Below, one piece after another: positions 49,701 to 63,716 of a stretch of DNA of 64,000 nucleotides. The DNA lies in assembly GCF_023159225.1 (NCBI RefSeq), contig NC_063170.1:60495708-60559707 (forward strand). Direction: 5' to 3'. Positions within the stretch are counted from its first letter, which is position 1, and each line of letters starts with the position of its first letter. The translations under genes were made by a program, and so were the position numbers. Origin of the DNA: Perognathus longimembris pacificus (Eukaryota > Chordata > Mammalia > Rodentia > Heteromyidae). The notes beneath the pieces were generated by a model. It ran no database searches and was not told the DNA's origin. It worked only from the letters and a program-made list of their open reading frames with translations.

Positions 49701-52500
49701 AGATGGGAGAAAAGAACTCAATGCATGATGGGACAGAGAAGAAGAGGGGATGAGGGAAGACGCTGTCAGCAGGAGTAGCAGGAATAAGACAGGGGCACAT
49801 GCACCCATCCGCATCCTGGAGGTCTGAAACCAGGCTTAGCTGTGAACAGAGAGAGCTCTGAGGAGGGAGGAGAACAAGAGACAGGATGGAGAGGAGGGAG
49901 ATGAAAAGGGGGAAGGAAGAATCAGCCCCAGAGTTGAGAGGCCCAAGACAATAGTATCCATTGTGTCATTAAAGATTCAGAGAATAAGCAGGCCGAGAGA
50001 AATATCTGGAGGACAACAGAGCTCACAAAACCTTGAGGAAGCAATGTGATCTCATCTCAATATGTCAAAAAGAAATTAAGTTAGAGGTTTCAAACTGGAA
50101 GCTGGGCCAGTTGTAGCATTGTCCAAAATTTTTAAATGAAGTGGTGAGTCAAAAAGAAATCAGAAGCATTTAAAAACCAGCAGCCGTCAATTAAAATATG
50201 ATTTAAAAATATCTGGATCCATTCCTAAGCTCTGGTGTCTCTGGTGTATGAGACCTTATGCATGGCACAAATGATCAGGAGCAGGAGCTGCTGATGTGTG
50301 GGCCCCATCCCGCAGTTTCTCCCAGGCCCCGTCATGGGTGCCACATCCCTGTGGCATTAGTTACGGGCTACTATCTAACATTTACAAGCCTTGGTAGACA
50401 GGCACGGGTGGACACGGCAGCTGAGGCTGCTCAGGCCCACCATCTTTCCCCACCAGAAAGGAGGAGGCAGTGTGTTCTGTCGAGCTCTGCATGAGGGGCT
50501 GTGGGAGACCGGATGCTGTCAGCTCCTGGTGGGATGACAGCGGCAGGCATGCCTATGCCAAGGGTGGAAATAAGGCCTGGCTTCATCCCTCCCGCCGGGT
50601 AGCTCCCACTCCTTATTCACAACCAGACTCAAAGCACAGCACCATCCCTGCCCTCATGGAGCAACCATCTGCATCTCAGTTGTGGCCACTCGGGGGCGCA
50701 GTGGGTCTAAGTTCACCTAGGGCCTTCCAGGTGCCCAACTCCTCCCATCCCTTAAGCAGCCTGGGCGTGTCCCTGGAGGGTCTTTCCAGAACTTCACCTG
50801 CATGTGCTCCGCTTCCAGGGCGGACATGCTCTGTGAGCTTTCACGATGGCCTCGATTACTCTTTTCCCTGCTGGGTTTCTTTACAGTCACTCCCTTGCCT
50901 TTATTCACATGCATTGCTGAAATAAAACCAAATTCCTACTGTATGAAGAAGGTCCTATCACTTGTTTGCTAGGTATGGAAAACTACTATAGAACAGTCAA
51001 GGAATTCCAAACTAAAAAAAATTAAAATATTAAAAAAAAAAGACTCATCCCAATGTGTTTATCTACGAAGTGTCCACTTCGCAGTGGAGTGTGGCCTCAC
51101 GGGGTGTGTGTGTGTGGGGGGGGGTATCTTTTGCACACCTGTATCATCAGTCTTTCTGTCAGGATCTCTGTGTGCTTCAGTGCTTAGGTTTGCATTCTGA
51201 TGAATGCGTGTTCCTAATTAGTCCACTTATCATGTGTTTATTGGCCCTGCCTGCCCTATTGGGATAGCCTCCATACTTGCCTTTGCTTCATGAACTCTGA
51301 ACTCTACCCTTCATATCCCATGCATATTAAAACCAACCCCCAATTTCACCTATCCAAAAATGGATCTGGCAGTTTTGAGGGGATAGGTCCATCTTTCCTC
51401 CCAACCATTAATTCATCCTAATAGTATGGGACAGAATAGTAACCAGGATGAGTTTCTTCCTTCTAAGAGGAATGTTAAAAGTTCCTAAAGACAGAAACTC
51501 CACAGTAGCTTATGACCAAGCAAGTACTTCCTGAACATGAATGCTACACACTGCACCAGCTAAGGAAGTGCAGAGAAGTTTGAGCTCTTGTCTCTCTACT
51601 TGCAGGGCTTTTTTTTTTTTTCCCCGCTTCCTCGAGGAAGTAGGAACAAACTACAAAGGAGGAAGAGAAGTGAGTATTGCAGAGGAGAGGAGAGTGAGAT
51701 TTCTGGGTACAACCCCACTGTGCTAACTACAACAGAACTCCTTGGAGTCAGGTGTTTTGGTCTGCCACGATGACTACAATCTCTGGAGCAGGTGCAGTGT
51801 GCTCAGGTGGGTGTAAAATGGAAAGGATTTGGACTCGGAAACATAGCTCAGGTGGGAGCCGCAGATGAGGAATGACACAAAGGAGAACTTCCAGGCTGGG
51901 AGCCCAGGGAAGAATAGTGCTCTTGAAGGCAAATGGGGAAGGAGACAGAAGGCATGTTTGAGGCCTACTGCTGTGGGTTGTTGATGCTGGAATGAGGGGG
52001 GAAGGTAGAAAATGAAGTGAAGGTGGACTGGGAGAGGCAGAGTGAGCCCAGACCTGAATATAAAACTGTTTGTCCAACTAGCATGTTGTTTTCCATTTGC
52101 TTTGGTAGATCTCAGGTTGATTTTTCCTAAAGAGGATCTTCTGGCAGCTTTTTTTAAAAAAAAATAATCATTAAACAGTTGTGCAAGGGGGTTTTAATGC
52201 AACATGTCAGTATGTGAGTACAGAGTATCTTGATCAATATCACACGCCCCCCCCCCCACACACTCTTCCATCATTCTCCCTCATCTCTCCTGATCCCACC
52301 CCTCCTTCAATTTACCTGGTTCCATTAGCTTTTCTTTTCCATATCTGGCCAGATTCTAGAATTCAGGGTCTGCCCCCTGTAGATGTATGAACCTTTCTAC
52401 CAACCTGCACCATAGTCACTGGCTGTAAATGTCTAAAGGAATTTGGAAGGCAAGCCCAGCTTGCCCTGGAGGGACAACTGGGACCTCAAAAGGAAGTTCA

Positions 52501-52714
52501 GGGGCTGGGAATATGGCCTAGTGGTAAAGTGTTTGCCTCGTATACATGAAGCCCTGGGTTCGATTCCTCAGCACCACATATATAGAAAAAAAAGCTGGAA
52601 GAGGTACTGTGGCTCAAGAGGTAGAGTGCTAGCCTTGAGCAAAAAGAAGCCAGGGACAGTGCTCAGGCCCTGAGTTCAAGCCCCAGGACTGGCAAGAAAG
52701 ATTTTTTTTTTTTA
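52501..52714 (+). mobile_element. Young composite SINE (ID-like head, shared tail) with 13-bp duplication
   Basis: From ggggctgggaatatggccta through gggttcgattcctcagcacc to the tail gagttcaagccccaggactg. The duplication aaaaggaagttca occurs at 52488-52500 and 52715-52727. Confidence 0.93.
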
Positions 52715-54302
52715 AAAAGGAAGTTCAATATTTTCAAATCTTTACTGGCAAGGGGGATCCCTCTTTGGAGTCCCTCTGTGAATGGAGTCCCACTGCTTTT
52801 CCTTTCAAGGCTTCCCTTTCACTTTCAAATAGACTTACTCTTTTTAAAGGCAGACATTAAAAAAAAATCTTCACTTGGAAAAGAAACAAGTAGGACAGAA
52901 GAGGCTTACTTGACACACGCACAAAAAACCATTATGAAGTCAGCTTCATTATTCACTCGTACCTATTCGGTTCACAAATTACTTATCAAGCTTTGCCCTG
53001 GATTTACTTTCTATATAAAATAGCACTTCAGAGAATAAGTAAGTAAACACCATTATGACCAATGGTTTGTTTTCAGAGAAAAATGCTTCCAACAAATGGC
53101 AATACTAATTTTTTTTAACACATTCTCTGGGAAAATATAACAACCCAGTATAGTTGAGAGCCTGGTAAGAACTATTGACATTGTACTTAATCTTTAAAAC
53201 TGATATACGTGTGTCCAAGAGCTAATAAAGTTCTCCCAACTATAAATGGGGGGAGGGCAGGGGAGAGAGTAAAACACTAGATCACAGGCAACCCATTTGT
53301 TGAGGATTCGGATCTTATGCCCAGAGCCCAGGGGCAGGGAAAATTGAAGTGATTTAAAATAGTCCCTGATAGGACATATCTGATATTAGTGGGCTTGCTG
53401 AAGTGAAACAGTAATATCAGAGAGATACAAAGGGATAAAAGCCATTAATGTGTATCCAAATGTTTTAAGGCCTTAACCTCAACATCTTTCAGGTGATCTG
53501 CCTACGGGGGCAGGCGTAATAGCAACGAGGAAGCTGATAAGTAGGTGTTCTGAAGACACAATTTATTTGGGGAATGGACTGAGGATTATTAAGAGCTTAT
53601 TCACTTTATGCTTTCCACGACAGAGGTCCTGTGTTGGCAACGGAAGTCTGCCCACTTCCTTTTTGTGTCCGTCCACCATGACCCTCTCCTTGGGAACAAA
53701 CAGGCAGGAATGTGGAAAATGAATATTCCTTCACAGCTCTGCTTGAACTAGCCACACCATGGCCCCACCTGCCAATTACAACAGCTAATTATGAACAGTA
53801 TCTTGTCTACAGACCAACTGTTTTCCATCACTTAGATTCCAAGGACTGATACAATGAAAGGAAAGTGAGTGTTGAGGCCCAAGAGAGTAGCCAAATAGAT
53901 TTTGTCTTGTAGGGACCTTTAGAAGTTCATATGTTAGTACCTTCATGGTGTGTGTGTGGGGGGGGGGGGAACCTCAGAAAAAATACTGGACAAAATCTGA
54001 GGATGTTTGAAACAGAATACATTTGTGTTTTACATACTATACTGTCTTATGAGCAGGGTTTGTGTATTGATATTTGGCTACTCTAGGTATAGTCAGTGAC
54101 ATGCCCAGGACAGCTAGAGAAGAGCAGGGCAAACAAGCTGCTTCCTCCAATTAGAAAGGAGGAAGGAGGGGTAGCCAGGACCACGCAGGACTTGAGAATG
54201 CAGCATCTCTCCTGCTCCATCGGGCTTTCAAAGAGTGAACTGCACTGTATCAAGTGAGCAGGCCTTGTTCCTTCCTCTTCATCTAAATCTTTCTCCCCCT
54301 CC

Positions 54303-54600
54303 AGCACTACCAAAGTATGAACCAGGGCATCTTGCTTGCCAGACAGGCATTCTACCATTTGAGTAGTGCTCCTAGCCTTTTCTTGTATGAGTTATTTGAA
54401 AAATAGAGTCTTACATTTATGCCCAGGCTGCACTGAGTTCCTTCTGTTTCCATTTCCTGGGTTGCTGGGGTCGACAGGCACGGAACAGCCCACTCAATAG
54501 TTGAGATTTAGATGGGACCTTGAGAACTTCTTTTTGCCTGGGCTGGCTTGGAACACAATCTTGCTGAGTAGCTGACAGGTGTGCAGCCCCATGCCTGGCC
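54303..54600 (-). repeat. Old, diverged SINE-like sequence
   Basis: Contains an ID-like reverse B-box region (caggcattctaccatttgag) and fragments resembling the inverted 7SL-like head (tgcccaggctgc, ctgggttgctgggg). Confidence 0.4.
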
Positions 54601-56399
54601 TGTGTGTGCCCTCTTGGCTTGCACATTTGGGGTTTTCCATCTCACAGCACCAGGGGTGCTGTTCCCCCAGCTCCTGTTTTCTCCCATTTAATTTCATCCC
54701 CAGTGGCCTAGCTTTCTGGCAACAGAAGAAAGAATGGAAGAAAGCCCCATTAATTCATCCTGATACAGGCTGAATCTTCCTGCTTCTTGACAGACCCTTG
54801 GGATTGCACATATCCCTTCCCACTTTATCTTCTTTGATGGGAATAAAACTTTATGGGCCATGAGCTTTCTCTGTTGTCCAACTTCCCACTGTGTTGCTCC
54901 CCCAGGTCAAAGATGATGAGACCTCCCTCTCTCCCTGTGAACTCAGGCTCTCTGGACCTATGGACCTGTGTTGTAAGATGGCCATGGGTCCCACGGGGGC
55001 TCTCTTCTCGTTCCTGCTGTCTGTCTCCCATGCTCCAGGTCTGCAGATGTTTCCATACATGATTTAGTGACTCTCAAATCTGCGATGACCCACACTCTCC
55101 CTCTCCTTCCTTCAATCACATTTCTCCACAATTTACACGCATATTGTTTTCTTTCTCGATTCCACGCATACGATTTGATTCGTCCTCCAAACCTTTCTTC
55201 CCACAGCCAAACACACTTTACTAAATTAGCTTATTTAGAGTTATGATGAGCTCTTAACTGTCACTACTAAGAGCCTTCTCTAAGTCCTTAACTGAAAAAT
55301 CAGCTGTGCAGTAAGACAGAGAGGGGTCTAGTCCACGCTTCACCTTCACCTTCCTCAGAAAGGTGACCGCAGCTGAGGCCCATTCACATTTCTTTAAGAA
55401 ATAGGAGGAAGGGGAAGAGCCGTCATTAGCTGCTAAGGGATCCCTAGAAATCAGGAACAGGTACTTTCTTCTCAAGTCAGCATCTCCTCATCTAACCACA
55501 CGGGTTGTTGTGGAGAATTGTGAGTATGGAATTACTCAGTCTAGTAGCTGGTTCACAGCAGTACTGGCAAAGGCTCATCTTATATTTTCATTATTTATGT
55601 CCCCCAGGGATGATGTGAAGTCCTGGTTTCTTTCCTTGAGTAGCTCAGGGTCTTGGAAAGTCCACAGACATGCATACTAAATGGTGTAATTAAGTTTTCA
55701 ATGTGCTGTTGACAGATGTATGCAAAACAGAGAGAAAGAAGAGGGAAGAGTTCATTCTACCTGGGGTGTCAGAAACAGCTTCAATGGAAGAGCTAAATAC
55801 CTATCTGAATCTTATTTTCCCTCCTGGAAACTAAGTGACTATGTGGACCCTAGGCCTATGTTATATATAGAGCTTCCCCAAAGGGTGATAGCATGGTGAG
55901 TAAAGATATTTACCACAGTTATTCAGCATTCAGGGTGCATCTCTAGGGTACAGCGGTGGGCAGGAAACACAGTACTGGTGGGCTATCCCTAAGACATTGA
56001 CAGGATCTGTCTCCTCAACCCAGAGAAGCCAGAGGGACGCCTGACATCATTCGTCCACACTGGCAGCATCTTCACATTGGAAAGCAATCACCATGACTAC
56101 CACAGCCCACTTTCCAATGCTAGACAGATCCTTGGCTTTCACTCTGCAACGTGGTAGGGCTGGAGTCACAAGGCTGATTTTCACAGGCCTTTGAACCTCC
56201 CATTCTTGTATGTTTCTTTGAGTTGCATTTTAAGCCTGGTCTTTGCACAGATAGGGGAAGAGATCACAGATAATTAAAGCTTAAAATATTCTCATTTCAT
56301 GGTGGGGCTAACAAGTGAAACTACAAGTAATGATGTAATCCAACTTGTCAAAGAGGAAAATGAAAAGAGGAGACAGAAGGCAGGACAGAGCCTGGGGAC

Positions 56400-56920
56400 C
56401 CGGCTTGCCATGTCATCTTCTAATTAACTAACTGATCCTTTAAACTGTCAAACTCGGCAAGGAACTCAGTGGCCTGGTGTCTGATTAATATTCATATTTG
56501 GGCACTGGATGCTCTGATTTAGGTCCCAGTGGTTGTAGTTAAACATCGGTCTTTAAAAAAGAAAAAGAGAAAAATGTGCCTGCCCAACTCTAGTGTCCAG
56601 GTTTCACGTTGATAGGGAAATCAGGAGAGACCACACTGAGAACCACCACCCACAGTGAGTGCCAACCCCCCCCCCCACGGGTGCATATTGATTTGTGAAT
56701 CATGATGAGAACTTGTATATCGAAAAAATAATTATTTTGCTTCTTTCTTCTGGCAGCCACATTGTTAATCACACTCTGGGCCTCGTGGTGAAAATAAGAG
56801 AGCGACATGTGTAGAATTACATAGCGTTTGGTAATATAATCAAGCTTTTAATTTCAAACAAAAATAATTGAATATGTAATTTAATCACAAAAGGCTAGAA
56901 TGGATCATTTAGTTAGACTG
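56400..56920. promoter_or_regulatory. Candidate conserved non-coding block
   Basis: Several homeodomain cores (tctaattaactaactgatcc, tctgattaatattcatattt, aaaaataattgaatatgtaa, tttaatcac) in repeat-poor sequence. A C homopolymer interrupts at about 56667-56677. Confidence 0.3.
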
Positions 56921-59775
56921 TCACAAGTGGCAAACCTGGACTTTTATTTCTATAATACAGGCTACAATAGAACAGAGTCCTCTTGAATATTGACTTGCAT
57001 TGAGTATATTTTTAAAAAATGCCTCAACTGAGGATATCAGAAATGTCTGTCCACACAACATACCTTTTGTTGGAAACATAACTTACTGAGAAAACCAAAA
57101 CTGATTCAATAGACAGCGCCAGACTCTGATTCACACTCCACCCACCAAGAGCTAAGCAGGACACACAGAAGGCTATGCTTGCGGGGAGGGGGGAGGAGAG
57201 GAAGAGTCCTTAGCAAGCACTGTGGGAAGTTTGCTTTTCCTTCACACCAAATTCACTTTTTATTTATGAAAGACCTTCCAAGGAAGAAAGGAGGTCAACC
57301 CAGTTCTACTGCACTGGCGTTTACATAACACTTCCTGAGACATTCTTTACATTAAATAGGAGAACCTGTTTAATAGGAGAACTTCAATGGAAGTCCATTG
57401 AAATCACTCTGTCACATGTCAAGAAACATACACAACACGCATCCCATAAACCCATAAACCATAACAATTTCCTTATCCTATGGAGCTTATTCGATAATCT
57501 TAATTAAGCCTATGGTAAACTTATGATCAAGCTATTTCCACTTCAATTTAAAATTGGGTGACATCGCTAACAGATGCATAGGTTAGGGTCATAATTCATA
57601 CCTACATCAAATACAGAGGTGATCAATACAGCCAACAAAAGATTGTGGCCTATCTATCATATAATCAGACACATTAAGAAGTCACAGCTCATTTGGTTTT
57701 TAGGGAGGAAAACAAGCCATACACACATAATCCATACATTTTCATGAAAGGAACAACCGACATGTATAAATATATATTCCAAGTGGTGAGTAGGATTTTT
57801 CCAGATTGAGCAGAAAAGTGTGGTCATGTTGGTTCTGATTTAAGTTTAAATTCCTTCAGTCTTTTCTTTATTCCTGCTAAGTAGAACAAGGGAAGAAGGA
57901 AACCCATTCACCAGCACTAGGATTGCTGTCCCTGGATCACGCCCACCTGTGGCAGATCAGAACCAAACAGCTGGCTGGAGAGGGAATGCTGGCACGCAGG
58001 CGCTGCCCATACAGAGCCTGGCTTCTTTCTGACACTCCAGGTGCCACTGTCAAAATCAAGGACCAAAAAAAAAAGCTTTCCCCCTGCCAATGAAGCATGT
58101 CTAGATGGACTTGGGGACATTTCTCATGCTTCTGGAGTTAGGCAAATGAAAAAAAAAAAAAAAAACAGAAAAAGCTGATATATTTGGAATTACACCCACC
58201 TCTGCTTGGTATGGAGGCTTCTCGGTGTCCAACTTTCACCGTCAATCCTGACCCCTGGGTTCCAAGTCAGGAGAATCCACCTGCCAGGCTGGGACAGCCT
58301 TGACATCTCACTTCAGAGGACTGTGTCAGAACCCTGCTTGCCAGATGCCATCTGTCTGGGTTCCTCCTTGGGTGGGGGAGCGGGCAGGCTCTCGGGACAC
58401 CGAAACTGGCACAGATCCACAGGCAATAAGGTAATTAATGGTGTCTTTCAGGGCAAGCGCAGTAAAAAAAATAATTGCTCTCAATTTTTTTTTTTTTACT
58501 GCTAATGAGTGATTGGTACAGTCAATATTTATGTTGTTGGGAGTGGATATGTGAGAGGAAGGGGCGGATGTCTTTGGGATGCAAATATCCAAACCAGTCT
58601 ATCAGCATGGTTAACAATTCTGGACTGGCAGACCACAGTGCTTAATCTGTTGACTTTAAATGTCTATGGGGAACACATACCACGGATCAAAGAGCACACT
58701 GATTAATCCAACAGAGACCAAAGGCTGTCACTTTGGTGGTGGTGCAAAGATGCTCCAAACAGGGTCAGTAAGACAGTAAACAAAAAGAACAAACATGCCT
58801 AAGGAAACTGGACTTATGAAATAGTAACCCCTCTGGTCCAGCACTTTAATAATAACAACACAATTACTTTAAAACTGGTTCTAAAGAAGGGCTGAGCTGG
58901 CCAACTGTCAGTGGAACTGCTACCCAGTACGGTAAATAGCTTTCCTTGCACAGTGCATCTGCTCACTTGTGTTAAAACATCCTTTCCCTTTCTTAAAATA
59001 ACTACCCACTTGCCGACGCCAGATACCTCCCTCACACTGTAATCATTTAATGTTATATATTAGGTCATCAGCTTTCCCTCTATTGAATCCCACATAGATG
59101 CAAGCTTCTCATCACACACACAGCCCTATAAACACAGATTTAAAGATAAATGTACTCGAGTTGTTTACTGCCAAGTCTATTCTATTAAGTAGCAGGAAGT
59201 ACCCACTGCTGGTTCAGAAGAGTAAACACAGAAAGTAAATTTTGAGAATCAAACAGGAGCAGGTCTCTTCACCGGTGTATGCAAAAAATAACCCACCAGT
59301 TTTTATGCCCCTGGTAGCTGGGTTAGGCTGTGAAGAGAGCTCTGGCCCCAGTCAAGTGTTACTTGCACAAAGAAGACAACTGGCCTGGTGGCTACAGAAT
59401 GAATACGCTGTATCTATCCCTCAAACATGTCTGTACCTTGCAATCTGCAGGGACCTGGTTCTAGAAATCGCAGTGTATACCAGAATCTGCAGAGGCTCAA
59501 GTTCCTTCTATAAAATGTGTGGGATATGTATGTCACTCCTGCTTCTATCATTTGTATATTATTTTACAGGACCCCATTCGATGTAAATGCCACACAGACA
59601 GTGATTATAGAGGAAAGGTGTGCCATTGATCAAGATGTCTTGTACTTATAAATTGATAGGTTGAATCGAAACGCCTTTGTACAACTTACAATAAAAAAAT
59701 AAAACAAATACTAGCATTGTTTAGTGAGTAATGATGAGAAAAGTCTGTGCATCCTTAGAATAGATGTATTTTCCT

Positions 59776-59850
59776 TTTGTATGGCATGGGAGATGAAACC
59801 TTGTGTGCTTTAGGCAAGCATTCAACCACTGAGCTACACCCCAAGACCTA
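59776..59850 (-). repeat. ID-like tRNA-derived SINE fragment (inverted)
   Basis: gctttaggcaagcattcaac, then cactgagctacaccccaaga is the reverse of a tRNA-type promoter region. Confidence 0.6.
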
Positions 59851-60879
59851 AATGTACTTTAAAAAAGGGTTATCTGTGATTCACTGATTCCATAGATGTA
59901 GAACCCATAGGTGCAGAAAGCTATCTGCTTACACTTAGTGCAGGACAAGGGGCTGCAGGCAGACTGGCTAGTGGTAAGTTAGTAGTCAGACCTGTAGCAG
60001 AGTTGGAGATAAGGATACGAGTTTAAACTTGAGCAACAAAACACATTCTTTCCTCTACCACCAATATGGAAACAATTATTTGTTATTTTCTCCAAGAAGC
60101 AGAAAAAGAGCTATAATGACGTTCTCCCAAAGTAGTAGGAAAGTATACGCTGTGGGTATACAAAGGTCTTTCTATTTCAGTGTATTTTCCACTGTAATTC
60201 CACCTTAGGCAGAGGCCTGGCATGTGAACTCCATGCTTACAAAGAACAACTTGTATGGTTTGAGTCAGATGCACCTGGCTAAGCTTCTGGGATCATCTCC
60301 CCCTGCCCCAACTGGTGCTTTAGTAGTAGATAAGGTCTCTGTGCAGTTAACGGTGGAAGGCAAGCTTTCAAAGGACATTCTTTCATCAGCTGCAGATCTG
60401 TTGAGAGCCCACTGCAGTTGTCTTTAACTTCTTCCTCTGCATACTTTAGTGGGCAGCTGTCACGCATGCGTGTCTCCCTGTCTCATAACTGACATCTGTA
60501 GGGTGATAAATGACACAGAAAATGGGCTTCCCTACAAACGGACACTAGGGCACTGAATAAATGAAATAAAAGGAGAAGGATGATGATAGGATATGGTTGG
60601 GAGAAGCTTTTCTTTTGTAACAGGCAGGCCTAGGAGTGAACTCCTGGTTCCTTTTGGAGCAGCTCAGAGAAATGGACTAACTTACAGAAATGCTGGCTGC
60701 ACACCCTGGGCTGTTTTTCTTCTTCTTTTTTTAAAAAGCACAATGACTTCTTCCTGCTTTCAGGATGTATAAATTTACATATAATTTTATATAATCCACA
60801 ATGATTTTATAACATCAACAATGCTGATATTGTAATGCAAAATATAGTTGGGAAAAAAAATCTCTATTTTTCCCCCCAA

Positions 60880-61130
60880 AAGAGTGCCTAATTCATGTAA
60901 GTGGAGCCAATAACACAATTCCGAAAACCTCATGTGCGGACAATTGATCTCCGAGTAGAGCTGCGAAGCTTTGTTACTAAGCTAACACGAGCTTTCTGTT
61001 TGATCTCTTTCCACTTCCTGCATTGTGCTCACAGCCTCTTATCCTTGTCCAACATCAACAGGTCATTCACGGAGGGGTCATTGCTGGCCAATAAAAATAA
61101 CCATTATAAAACCTCTAGCATGTTTTAAAT
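60880..61130. promoter_or_regulatory. Candidate conserved non-coding block
   Basis: Repeat-free and CpG-retaining, with cctcatgtgcggacaattga, ctccgagtagagctgcgaag and gctggccaataaaaataacc. A 75-codon frame crosses it without a recognisable product. Confidence 0.35.
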
Positions 61131-62111
61131 CAACAGCTAAAGTGGCCTACACTGTTTAACGTATAAATGCCAAATATTTTCATGACAGAGGGTAGGCAAG
61201 ACCGATGAAAAGAACAGGTAAAAATTACAGTTAAATAAACAGATGGTAGTGAGGTATTTGAGAACATGTTTCCCCATTTGAAAATCAGCTGGAAAACAAA
61301 TCGAGGTGACAGTAGGCCTTGGGTAGGTTAGTAAGCTGGGGCTTGGGGAACACAGGCATCTGTGTTTCACTAGAGTTTCAGACACATGGCTGACGAATAC
61401 CACCATGTACACAAACTCAGAGAAGCTCAGAGAGAGTCAGAGAGCAAGGGCCAAACTCTGAATAAGGGGGGTGGGTGGGTGACGACTTCTCCCACTTCCT
61501 CTTTCTTTATTCTCCTATGAAGCAGGGAGAGAGACTGCAACATCACGTGCCCCACAGAGCTGTCCTTAGAGGAGAGAAAGGAGAGGGAGATGATGAGAAC
61601 AAGCCAAGAGTTATTGACAGCTCTTGGGAGCTTTGAGAAGAAATGTGGATTTGCTTTTTCCATCTACTCCTTGGCCTAGGTTGTTACTGAAAATCAATTT
61701 ACATTATCTAAGAACAAAGCCCATGAGCTGAGAGGTGTAGTGTCCATAAATGCTTAGGGTGACAGGACCATGTAAGCCAAGCATACGGTTGCAATAGGGT
61801 GTTGAGAAAAAAAGAGACTTTACAACAAGCTTGCAACACATTGCCATGTCCCGGAATAGGTAGACTTAAAAAAGCACGAGTGAATGAAAATGTAACATCT
61901 ATAGTATGTTTACTCAAATCTCTTATATTGGCATGCGAGCTAATTTTCCTTCTCATTATTATTATTAAGGTTTTTTTTTCCCCCTTGATGATTTGGTCTG
62001 ATCGACTTAGCATCTCTAGAAGATGTGTATTGAATTCCCATAGTTTCTCTCAGCTGATTTCTTGTGGAATGACATTTAATTCCACATGTCCTACTTCAAG
62101 CTGTTTACCTG

Positions 62112-62167
62112 TATATATGTATGTATGTGTGTATATATATATACACACACATACATACATATATATA
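62112..62167. repeat. Long inverted repeat made of TA/TG/CA units
   Basis: gtatatatgtatgtatgtgt is mirrored by acacacatacatacatatat around a central (TA)n, giving a near-perfect dyad of about 56 bp. Confidence 0.85.
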
Positions 62168-63203
62168 TGTTTTACAAGTGAACTGGAACTCCTTTGGGAG
62201 TTGCTTTCCTGTTTTATTTTGTTTTGCTTGTGTTTTTACAATAACTGTAACTTTTTGTTGTAAGGGAAATGAATAATGGCCAACCAAGAGTAATGGCCAA
62301 CACCTATTTTCAGGTTACCATTATCAACATCATTAAGTAATGCTTGAAGCATTACTTCATTTCATCCTTACAATGACACCTCCAGATAAGAACATGTTGA
62401 TCTGGAGCAATACTTTCCATTTGTCCAAAAAATGGCACACTGATCAACTCAAGAATACCAGTGCTGGACACAGAATTAGACTCTCTGATGTAAATGTAGA
62501 GCACATACTCTCAAAGGTGGCTGGCATGAAGGTATAGCAATACTGTCACCTCACACTGATTTTAAATCCATTTCCAGTGTAGGAAGTTGAGACACTGAGC
62601 CTTAAGTATTCCCTCTAGAGACTTCCAACAGCCAGGCATATATAACTCGTGAGCTCCCATTTTTCTCCCTTGTAAAATAGATCCATCTTGCTCTAAGGAT
62701 ATAGATCCTGCTCCTTGGTTTTCAAAATGCTTTGAGAAAGTAGGATGCAATGTGCCAGTTTAAACAATGTTAACACCAAGCAAACACAACACGAAGGTAG
62801 GTTTTTAAAACACTGAAATTCAGATGAGTCAAGTGAACATATTCTTTACTTTCTTCCCTGGGCCACCTGTCCTCATCTGACCCCTCGTTATGTTCCTGAT
62901 GATGTTGGAACAGAGCATGCTGATTTGGGTAATTCCATCTCCCTGCACAAAAATAATTGATGACATCAGCATAGTTATGGGAATTAGACTTATTAGTTAA
63001 TTACAAAACCAGCAGAGGGAGCACAAAGCCTGCATAAGTAATAACCATTTCTTCAGAGTGTCATTTCTTCTGATAACTGTGGTCAGGGTGGTAGAGGGAA
63101 GTACCTTTAAAAGCTAAATGCTAGGCAACAGAAAATGACCTTTATTTTCTTAGAATGGTAGCAGTGCAGATATCTAATACTCTGGGCATCTAACAATGAT
63201 ATG

Positions 63204-63206
<3 letters not shown>

Positions 63207-63247
<41 letters not shown>
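63207..63247. repeat. (TG)n microsatellite
   Basis: Twenty pure TG units. Confidence 0.97.
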
Positions 63248-63248
<1 letters not shown>

Positions 63249-63484
63249 AGCAGGAGTGTGTTTTCTTTTATTTCATGGTGAGATCTTCCCAATAGTGGAG
63301 TAATTAGTCAGATGGTGAGACTTTGCCTAGAGGTAGCACATGTCAACTTTCATCTTAGCCTTGCTCATCCTAAACGAATTTGCAAATGGGTCAATTACAA
63401 TGAAACCAAGATTTGCATTTATGGTTGAAGATTTGACAGAGTAAAGCAAAGTAATATTCATTGGTACAAGGAAGAAAAATACAT

Positions 63485-63716
63485 AGCCAAGTGCTAGGAG
63501 TCACACCTATAATCCTAGCTACTCAAGAGGCTAAGATCTGAGGATCATGGTTCAAAGCCAGCCCAGACAGGAAAGTCTGTGAGACTCTCATCTCTAATTA
63601 CTCACCAAAAAACAAAAAGTAGAGCTTTGGCTCAATTGCTAAAGCACTAGCTTTGAATGAAAAAGCTTAGGGGCAGAGCTCAGGCCCTGAGTTAAAGCCC
63701 CAAGACTGGCAAAAAC
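63485..63716 (+). repeat. SINE, 7SL-like head plus tRNA-like tail
   Basis: The head is gccaagtgctaggagtcaca, then taatcctagctactcaagag. The tail is gagttaaagccccaagactg with an AAAC-rich end. Confidence 0.85.
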
